Origin: Eggerthellaceae bacterium
GTDB lineage: Bacteria; Actinomycetota; Coriobacteriia; Coriobacteriales; Eggerthellaceae
Assembly: GCA_900754495.1 (NCBI GenBank)
Contig: CAAEDC010000240.1
Span: 1 to 12,352, forward strand
DNA: 12,352 nucleotides
Direction: 5' to 3'
The stretch's first letter is position 1, and every line of letters begins with the position of its first letter. Under the pieces are notes generated by a model, which worked only from the letters and a program-made list of their open reading frames with translations, was not told the origin of the DNA and did no database searches. Positions 6,747-12,352 of the stretch are shown here, piece after piece. The translations under genes were made by a program, and so were the position numbers.

Positions 6747-9457
6747 CGCGCACCTCCCGCATCCGGGCCGCCGGCACCCTCGCCGGCAGCGGCAGCGGCG
6801 CGCTCGGCGCCGTCGCCGCCCTCCGCATCGGCCGGCCCGCCGTCGTCACCGTCCCCCGCATCGCGCTTCGCCGCAGCTTTGCCGTTCTCGGCATCATGCC
6901 GCGATGCGCCGTCCCCGCCCTCGCGGGCGCCCTCGCCCCGCACGTACAACGCGCGGACCTCGTCGTCGCTGAGCGACCCGAGGATCGCCTGACGCCCCAG
7001 CCCGTCGCGGACGTACTCGATCGCGATCAGGAACGCGAACACCATCACCAGCCAGGCCAGCCACACGGTCAGAAGCACGACCTTCTCGGCCTGCGACACC
7101 GAGAGCGCGATCGTCGCGACGACGGGGACCGCGATGCCGATCGCGAGCGCCCCCGTCTTCATGCGCGGATACCAGCGCAAAAACCTCTCGGCACGCTTGA
7201 GCATGGCGGTGCGGTACTCGGCGCGGTCGGCGAGCACGCGCATCACCTGCGCCATGCGGAACCGGCGCTCGGGCAGCGCCACGCGCTCGCCGTTGATGAT
7301 GCCGCCCTCCTCGATCTGGCGCGCGAACAGGCGGTTGAGGTTCACCAGGTACGGGCGCAGGATCACCCCCAGCAGCATCGACACCGCGAAAAACGCTCCC
7401 AGCGTCGCGACGTCACCCGCCCACGCGCCGTCGTAGAAGCCGCCGATGACCTCGCGCATCGCGTTGATGCCGTAGGTGAAGGGAAACACCGGGTACACCG
7501 CCTGGAAAAACGGCGTCGTCATCTCGATGGGATACAGGCCGGTCGCCGCCGGGATCTGCACGAACACCAGCACGACGCACAGGCCCTTGCCCACATGCTG
7601 GAACAGCGTGGAGAGCATGTACTGGATCGCGAGGTACGCCTGGGAGGCGATGACCGCCGTCAAAAGGAACAGCGGCGCGTTGACCGTCTGAACCCCCATG
7701 GCGAGGCAGCCCGCGCAGCACACCGCCGCCTGCAACGCCGCCATCGCCGCCAAGAGCAGCCACCGCCCGAAGTAGCGCTGAGCCGCCGTCAGGTCGGCGA
7801 TGCCCTCATCGTCCACCTCCAGACGCATGATGACCATGAGCATGAACACGCCGATCCACAGCGTCAAGTTGATGAACAGGGGCGCCATCGCCGATCCGTA
7901 GGAGTTGAGCGGATAGAGCGTCTCGGTCTCCACCGTCGTGGGGGACATCATGAACTCGGCGACGGCGTCCGGATCGAGCTTGCCGCCGAACAGGCCGGCA
8001 AGTGCGTCGGAGGATCCCAGCGCCGCGATGTCGGTGCGCGCCGTGCCGAAGTCGCCTTCGAGCCCCGCCAGCACCTCATCGGTTTTCGCAAGCGCGTCGA
8101 CGGCGGCCGAAAGCGTGCCTTTCAGCTGGTCGAGCGCGAGCAGCGTCTGGTCGATGAGCGCCTGCTGGCCGGCGACGGCCCCCGCAAGGCCGCTCGCCGC
8201 CTGGGTGATCCCGCCCAACGCGTCGGCGAGCGACGGGATCGTGTCGGCGGCAAGGGACTGGCGGAACCCGTCCGTCGACGAGAGCGCGCCCTGCACGGCG
8301 CCATCGACCGTCGACGACGCGGCGCCTGCGGCCTCGGCCGACGCCGCGATGTCGGAGGACAGCGTCTTCAGGCCCGCGACCGTCGCGGACGCCTGGTCGT
8401 TTTGCTGGGAGAGCGCGGAGATCACCTGCGCGAGGGAGTCTTTGGCGGAGCCGGCGGGCAGCCCCTCCTGGATGCGGGAGAGCTCCTCGAGCACCTGCGC
8501 GTTGCCCGCGACCACCGCGTCCGCGCGCCCCAAGGCGGCATCCACGTCGCCTTGGGCGGAGGCGATGCCCGCGGCGGTCTGAGACAGGGCGCCGGATGCC
8601 TGCGAGGAGGATTGCGACAGCAGCCGCGACGCGTCGTCGAGCGCGCCGCCGAACGCCAGCGGCAGCCCCGCGATTCCCCGGCTCGCGTCCCCCGCCAGCG
8701 AGGACACGTCATCGAGGGCTGCGGAAAGCGACGCCGCCTGGCCCTTCGCGTCCTCAAGGGTCCCGCGCGCGCCGTCCGCGCGGGCGAGCGCATCCTCGGC
8801 GGCCCTCTTCAGTTCGGCGAGCCCCTGCCGCGACTCCCCCACGCGGGCGCCCGCCTCGGAAAGCCGCGAGACGGCGTCCCCCTGGGCCGACTGCGCCTGG
8901 GCCTGCGCTGCGCCGAGCTCCTCATCGAGCGCGGAGGCCACCGCCTCGCTTGCGCGCGAGACGAACGCGTCGTTGATCGTGGCGTCCAGCGTGCTCGCAC
9001 CCGTGTCGGTGATCTTGGGGGACACCGGCCCCATCTTCTCGTTCACATAGTATTCGAGCTGGGGCAGCGTGGGATCATCCGTCAACAGGGTCGCCACATC
9101 GGCGCTGAAGTCCTCGGGGATGACGAACGCGGCGTAGGCGCGCCCCGCCTCCACCGCCTCCATCGCCTGGTCGCGGTCGGTGAAATCCCATCCCAGCTGG
9201 TCGTCGTCGTGGAGCTGGGCGACCACCTGCGCCCCCAGGTCGAGGTCCCCCAGCGTCTCGTCGTGCGTGCCCGCGTCCTCGTTGACGACGCAGATGCGCA
9301 GGTTGGCGGTGTTGCCGTAGGGATCCCAGAACCCCGCGACGTTGAACCAGGTGTACAGGGACGGCAGGACGATGAGGAACAGCGCCACCAGCCACGCCGC
9401 GGGGACCTTCGCCACACGCTTGATATCGCGCGCGACCACGCGCAAGACGTTGCCCAT
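6743..9457 (-). CDS. YhgE/Pip-family membrane protein (first of pair), extended C-terminus
   Basis: An integral membrane protein of 904 residues. The N-terminal helix (about 18-40) ends in LPSLYTWFNVAGFWDPYGN, followed by TANLRICVVNEDAG, typical of YhgE/Pip. A large extracytoplasmic Ala/Ser-rich, coiled-coil-like region follows (about 41-523). Family-type helices lie near 524-544, 564-587, 594-616, 623-645 and 684-704. Unlike its partner it then has a basic linker (about 705-767), two more helices (about 768-788 and 793-814) and a low-complexity Gly/Ala/Asp/Glu tail (about 842-904). I chose the ATG at 9457 because GGGAGG lies 10 bases upstream and the membrane helix then has the usual offset; a TTG at 9511 in the same frame adds 18 unconvincing residues. 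It is the first gene of a two-gene operon placed just after the hisS terminator. Function unknown; possible roles are surface transport or phage adsorption. Confidence 0.9.
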   Translation of the reverse strand: MGNVLRVVARDIKRVAKVPAAWLVALFLIVLPSLYTWFNVAGFWDPYGNTANLRICVVNEDAGTHDETLGDLDLGAQVVAQLHDDDQLGWDFTDRDQAMEAVEAGRAYAAFVIPEDFSADVATLLTDDPTLPQLEYYVNEKMGPVSPKITDTGASTLDATINDAFVSRASEAVASALDEELGAAQAQAQSAQGDAVSRLSEAGARVGESRQGLAELKRAAEDALARADGARGTLEDAKGQAASLSAALDDVSSLAGDASRGIAGLPLAFGGALDDASRLLSQSSSQASGALSQTAAGIASAQGDVDAALGRADAVVAGNAQVLEELSRIQEGLPAGSAKDSLAQVISALSQQNDQASATVAGLKTLSSDIAASAEAAGAASSTVDGAVQGALSSTDGFRQSLAADTIPSLADALGGITQAASGLAGAVAGQQALIDQTLLALDQLKGTLSAAVDALAKTDEVLAGLEGDFGTARTDIAALGSSDALAGLFGGKLDPDAVAEFMMSPTTVETETLYPLNSYGSAMAPLFINLTLWIGVFMLMVIMRLEVDDEGIADLTAAQRYFGRWLLLAAMAALQAAVCCAGCLAMGVQTVNAPLFLLTAVIASQAYLAIQYMLSTLFQHVGKGLCVVLVFVQIPAATGLYPIEMTTPFFQAVYPVFPFTYGINAMREVIGGFYDGAWAGDVATLGAFFAVSMLLGVILRPYLVNLNRLFARQIEEGGIINGERVALPERRFRMAQVMRVLADRAEYRTAMLKRAERFLRWYPRMKTGALAIGIAVPVVATIALSVSQAEKVVLLTVWLAWLVMVFAFLIAIEYVRDGLGRQAILGSLSDDEVRALYVRGEGAREGGDGASRHDAENGKAAAKRDAGDGDDGGPADAEGGDGAERAAAAAGEGAGGPDAGGAR

Positions 9458-9489
9458 AGCTCCGTTGCCTCCCTTCGCCACTCGACGCG

Positions 9490-9513
9490 TTCCACCAATG
9501 CATTCCGCCAATG
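9490..9513. repeat. tandem TTCCRCCAATG repeat in YhgE promoter region
   Basis: TTCCACCAATG (9490-9500) is followed by TTCCGCCAATG (9503-9513), with starts 13 bp apart and one mismatch. The 8-bp palindrome AATGCATT (9497-9504) spans the junction. It overlaps the -10 region of the promoter candidate, where a regulator could bind. Seen directly; the operator role is inferred. Confidence 0.4.
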
Positions 9514-9530
9514 ATGGGATGGCCCGTCAA
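9502..9530 (-). promoter_or_regulatory. candidate promoter of the YhgE operon
   Basis: Minus-strand TTGACG (9530-9525) is a good -35. After 17 bases CGGAAT (9507-9502) is a poor -10 that keeps only the final AAT. It begins just after the hisS terminator T run and lies 45 bases before the chosen start. The position makes sense, since the terminator separates hisS from the operon, but the -10 is weak. Confidence 0.35.
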
Positions 9531-9557
9531 GAAAAACGGCGCGAAGCACGCGCCGTT
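9531..9557 (-). terminator. rho-independent terminator of hisS
   Basis: On the minus strand AACGGCGCG (9557-9549) pairs perfectly with CGCGCCGTT (9543-9535) around a 5-base loop, followed directly by TTTC. Together with the last stem bases this gives five T in a row (9536-9532). It lies 9 bases after the hisS stop. It indicates that hisS and the YhgE operon are largely separate transcription units. Confidence 0.9.
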
Positions 9558-9566
9558 ACGTTTCCG

Positions 9567-10925
9567 TTACTTCATGTCGAACAGCTGCCCTGTCGCCGAG
9601 GAGTCCGAGCGCGCTCCCAGAAAGCGTTCCATGAGCGAGCGCAGCGCCTTCAGCTCGACCGTGCGCTCATGGTGGGTCTGCATGTTGCGGATCGTGACGA
9701 CGCCCTGCTCGACCTCGTCGGGGCCCAGCACCATCACGAGCACGGCGCCGATCTTGTCCGCGAGCTTGAACTGGCTCTTCAGGCTGCGGTGCTGGTGGTC
9801 CAGCTCGGCGGTCAGCCCCACGTCGCGCGCTGCCTGGACGATGCGGAAGCCCAGCTCGCGCACCGAGTCGTCGACGCACGCCACGAAGATGTCGCACGGA
9901 GGCTTGCCCGGCAGCTCGACGCCCGCCGCCTGCAGCGCCAGAAGGCAGCGCTCATACCCCAGCGCGAACCCGAACCCGGGCGTCGGGCGGCCGCCCACCT
10001 CCTCGGCGAGCTTGTCGTAGCGACCGCCGCCTCCGATGGCGTTCTGGCTGCCCATGCCCTCGACCACCTGAACCTCGAACACGGTGCGGGTGTAGTAGTC
10101 GAGCCCGCGCACCAGGCGCGGCTCCTCGACGAACGGGATATGGGCGATCCCGACCAGCTTCTTCACCGCCTCGTAATGCTCGCGGCAATCGTCGCACAGG
10201 TAGTCGGAGATCTTGGGGGCGCCGTCCATCACGGCGGCGCACTCGGGGTTCTTGCAGTCGAAGGCGCGCAGCGGGTTCACCTCAGAACGGCGCTTGCACT
10301 CGTCGCACAGCGTGTCGGCATGCGCGTCCATGTAGGCCTTGACAGCGGCACGGTACGCGGGACGGCACTTCTCGCACCCCATGGAGTTGACGAGCAGGCG
10401 CATATGGGACTGCGGGATGCCCATCGCCTCGAAGAAGCGCATGAGCATGATGATGCCCTCGGCGTCGACCGTGGGCTCCTCGGCTCCCAAGCACTCGATG
10501 CCCACCTGGTTGAACTGGCGCTGGCGGCCCTTCTGCGGGCGCTCGGCGCGGAACATCGGGCCGGCGTACATCAGCTTGGCGGGCGCGGCGCTCTGCGGGA
10601 CCAGGTCATGCTGCACCACGGCGCGCACGACGCCGGCGGTGCCCTCGGGACGCAGGCTCAGGCGGCTCTTCGCCTTGATGCTGCCCCCGTCGAGCAGGGT
10701 CCTGAGGTTCTCGCCCGAGATGGCCGTGAACATCTCCTTGGAGACCACGTCGGTCGCCTCGCCGATGCCGCGGACGAACAGGTCGGTCTGCTCGAACAGC
10801 GGCGTCTCGATGGGCTGGTATCCGTAGCGGCCGAAGATCGTCGCCGCGGTCCGCTTGAACTCGGTCCAGAAACGCTGTTCATCGGGAAGGAAATCCCTCG
10901 TTCCCTCGGGTGCGCGCAATGCCAT
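9567..10925 (-). CDS. hisS: histidyl-tRNA synthetase
   Basis: Charges tRNA(His) with histidine in the cytoplasm; class II synthetase of 452 residues, slightly longer than the E. coli enzyme (424). Landmarks: APEGTRDFLP at 5-14, LRPEGT (91-96), motif 2 FRAERPQKGRQRQFNQ (125-140), histidine-binding LVRGLDYYTRTVFE (271-284), GGGGRYD (298-304) and motif 3 GFGFALGYERCLL (317-329). The C-terminal anticodon-binding domain covers about 343-430. The insertion domain carries four cysteine pairs (184/187, 207/210, 224/229, 244/247), which look like two zinc-ribbon sites; such pairs occur in HisRS of many anaerobic and Gram-positive bacteria. The ATG at 10925 has AAGGA 6 bases upstream; a TTG at 10940 overlaps that site and is rejected. 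A strong terminator follows, and a TACAAT box lies 80 bases upstream. No T-box leader is seen. Confidence 0.98.
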   Translation of the reverse strand: MALRAPEGTRDFLPDEQRFWTEFKRTAATIFGRYGYQPIETPLFEQTDLFVRGIGEATDVVSKEMFTAISGENLRTLLDGGSIKAKSRLSLRPEGTAGVVRAVVQHDLVPQSAAPAKLMYAGPMFRAERPQKGRQRQFNQVGIECLGAEEPTVDAEGIIMLMRFFEAMGIPQSHMRLLVNSMGCEKCRPAYRAAVKAYMDAHADTLCDECKRRSEVNPLRAFDCKNPECAAVMDGAPKISDYLCDDCREHYEAVKKLVGIAHIPFVEEPRLVRGLDYYTRTVFEVQVVEGMGSQNAIGGGGRYDKLAEEVGGRPTPGFGFALGYERCLLALQAAGVELPGKPPCDIFVACVDDSVRELGFRIVQAARDVGLTAELDHQHRSLKSQFKLADKIGAVLVMVLGPDEVEQGVVTIRNMQTHHERTVELKALRSLMERFLGARSDSSATGQLFDMK

Positions 10926-11005
10926 GGTCCATCCTTTCAAATGCCGTGCCCGAACGCCGCGCCCTTCGGCTGCGGGCGCCGGGACGGCGCGCGATCAACC
11001 GTGCC

Positions 11006-11011
11006 ATTGTA
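11006..11011 (-). promoter_or_regulatory. candidate -10 box of hisS
   Basis: Minus-strand TACAAT in the context GCTACAATGG, about 80 bases before the hisS start, within the 128-bp gap after the TPR-like gene. No clear -35 is seen at 16-18 bases. The leader it would produce contains a G+C-rich inverted repeat (GCGCCC/GGGCGC) with no U run. Confidence 0.5.
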
Positions 11012-11032
11012 GCGCATGCGCGCTCAGCGGTC

Positions 11033-11048
11033 GCAGGAATGCTCCTGC
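11033..11048 (-). terminator. stem-loop after the TPR-like gene
   Basis: GCAGGA (11033-11038) and TCCTGC (11043-11048) form a perfect 6-bp stem with a 4-base loop, just past the stop at 11054. An outer pair, ATGCGC at 11015 and GCGCAT at 11049, could extend it with an 11-base bulge. There is no T run on either strand, so it may be a weak or rho-assisted stop, or just a mRNA-end structure. Confidence 0.3.
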
Positions 11049-11053
11049 GCGCA

Positions 11054-12352
11054 TCAGACCAGCAGATCGATCAGCGAGCGATACGCGCCCATCAAGGCGT
11101 CGTCGGACCGATAGGTCAGGTAGGTCGCCAAAAGCGAGCGCCCCACCGCGAACACGTCGGCGTCCACCGCGCGCTCCGCCGCCTGCAGCAGCGCGTCGAG
11201 CACCGCATCGGAGGGTGCCAGCGGGACGCCCCCCGCCGCGAGCACGTCGTCGAGCCCCTCGCGCGCGGGCACGCTCACGCTCTCCCGGTTGAGCAGGTCC
11301 TGCAGCTCCGAAGCCACCTGCGCCGCCATGATCGGCGAGGTGACGAGCGACTTCACGTAGCACGCGGCGCCGGTGCGCGCGTCGCCCGACTTCCACAGGG
11401 TGTAGGCGAGCTGGTAGTAGGCGATGGCGATGTCGTTGGGCTGCGTCGCCAGCCGCAGCGCCGCCTTCAGCGTCTCCGAGGCGCTGGCCGCGTCGCCCAT
11501 CAGCATGTACACGCGCGCGAGCACGCAGCGCGGCGTGGTCGCCGTCGGCGAGAGCTCGATCGCGCGCGTGGCATGCGCCAGCGCGGCGTCGATGCCCGAA
11601 AACGAGCGCTCCAGAAGCTTCGCCGCCTCCAGGTGGCAGCGCAGAAGCGTGTCGGGCACCAGCTCGACGCGGCGGTCGCGATCGCCCTGGCCGAACCCGT
11701 TCGCCGCCGGGCGAGCCCCCGCGGACAAGAGCACCTGCGCCGCCATGACGAGCAGCGGATCCTCGTCCTCAGAAACCGGCGCCCCGCCGCGCGGCTCCGA
11801 AGCGCCCGCATCGAGCGCCTCGGCCAGCGCGGCGTTGCCGCCCTCACGCACCAGGTTGTACACCACGCGCGAGGCGTAGCCGTCGAAGTTGCGGTACACG
11901 ACCTCGGAGTCATCCAGGTAGCGCCGCTCCGCCTCCGTCTTCCACGCGGTCTCCGAGAGCACCCTGCCGGCGCCCTCCGCATCGCCCGCCGCCGCCAGCG
12001 CGCGGGCGCGCTGCAGGGCGTCCCAGCAGGGATCCGGCCCCAAGTAGCTGCGGATCACCGTGTTCTGGTCGTCCGGATCCGCCTCGCCCTCGGCAAGCGC
12101 CGCCATGAGGCGCGTACACGCCTGGATGGCGAACGGGTCGTCGGCGCGCTGCTGGCGGCGGCGCACCGCGCCGATCGCCTCGGTGGCGCTTTCCGCGCGC
12201 GCCAGGCGCGCCGCGATCCGCTCGGCCTGGCGCCGGGGGATCGCCTCGGAGTCGATGCGCAGATCGTGCAGCCATCGCGCGCCCAGCGCCGCGCGGGCCT
12301 CCTCGGGAAGCTCGGCGTCGAAGCATTCGGGCATGTCGCGCCGACGCTTCGC
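11054..12352 (-). CDS. TPR-like repeat protein, function unknown, N-terminus probably beyond the window
   Basis: The visible part is about 432 residues, helical and Ala/Arg/Leu-rich, with no signal peptide or membrane segment, so probably cytoplasmic. About residues 235-350 (counted from the ATG at 12334) hold tandem helix pairs of TPR type, for example AALAHATRAIELSPTAT, LARVYMLMGDAASASETLKA and AYYQLAYTLWKSGDARTGA. These fit the TPR pattern of small residues at fixed spacing and suggest a protein-protein scaffold. The ATG at 12334 has no ribosome site, and the frame stays open to the last base (AKRRRDM before PECF), so the true start is probably outside the window. No catalytic motif is visible. 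Its place upstream of hisS, with a separate promoter candidate for hisS, does not point to a translation role. Confidence 0.75.
   Translation of the reverse strand, partial: AKRRRDMPECFDAELPEEARAALGARWLHDLRIDSEAIPRRQAERIAARLARAESATEAIGAVRRRQQRADDPFAIQACTRLMAALAEGEADPDDQNTVIRSYLGPDPCWDALQRARALAAAGDAEGAGRVLSETAWKTEAERRYLDDSEVVYRNFDGYASRVVYNLVREGGNAALAEALDAGASEPRGGAPVSEDEDPLLVMAAQVLLSAGARPAANGFGQGDRDRRVELVPDTLLRCHLEAAKLLERSFSGIDAALAHATRAIELSPTATTPRCVLARVYMLMGDAASASETLKAALRLATQPNDIAIAYYQLAYTLWKSGDARTGAACYVKSLVTSPIMAAQVASELQDLLNRESVSVPAREGLDDVLAAGGVPLAPSDAVLDALLQAAERAVDADVFAVGRSLLATYLTYRSDDALMGAYRSLIDLLV

Noticed and set aside
4563..9457. Type VII secretion locus based on EsaA-like topology
   Set aside because: No EssC-type ATPase, WXG100 protein or other T7SS component is in the window; YhgE/Pip proteins commonly occur without them.
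6896..9514. Plus-strand open frame of 872 codons opposite the first YhgE gene
   Set aside because: Antisense shadow of a gene with recognisable YhgE/Pip motifs; Arg/His/Gly-rich, with no domains or start signal.
9342..11012. Plus-strand open frame of 556 codons opposite hisS
   Set aside because: Antisense to a certain hisS gene, crosses the hisS terminator and shows no motif.
10926..11053. T-box riboswitch upstream of hisS
   Set aside because: The leader is only about 70-80 nt, and neither the T-box sequence nor an antiterminator/terminator pair is present.

Overview
The window looks like chromosomal DNA from a high-G+C, anaerobic, gut-type actinobacterium of the Coriobacteriia (Eggerthellaceae-like). 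This is inferred from the G+C-rich codon use throughout, a Gram-positive-type HisRS with four cysteine pairs, a pair of YhgE/Pip membrane proteins, an AspRS with non-discriminating signature residues, and an oxygen-sensitive radical SAM enzyme of a kind common in strict anaerobes. Genus and species cannot be read from the sequence.

Left part (1-2420). A perfect 60-bp palindrome opens the window. Next come a leftward TetR-type regulator gene and a divergently transcribed radical SAM/SPASM-type enzyme gene. Their 240-bp shared intergenic region holds a palindromic TATAAT box and a perfect 9-bp-arm inverted repeat with nested half-sites, which is a convincing operator. The regulator probably controls the radical SAM gene and itself.

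Centre and right (2514-12352). Everything else is on the minus strand. In transcription order from the right edge: a TPR-like protein (N-terminus probably cut by the window edge), hisS with its own terminator, two YhgE/Pip-family membrane proteins joined by a 4-nt stop/start overlap, and aspS with a strong terminator. hisS and aspS are essential translation genes. The YhgE pair lies between them as a separate unit with its own promoter candidate, just downstream of the hisS terminator.

System view. There are two possible regulatory modules: TetR with radical SAM, and the two-gene YhgE operon. A tandem 11-bp repeat in the YhgE promoter region resembles part of the TetR operator (10 of 12 bases), so the two may be linked, but this is weakly supported. 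I saw no tRNA or rRNA gene, CRISPR array, transposase or prophage gene. The long plus-strand open frames opposite aspS, hisS and the YhgE genes are antisense artefacts of G+C-rich codon use.
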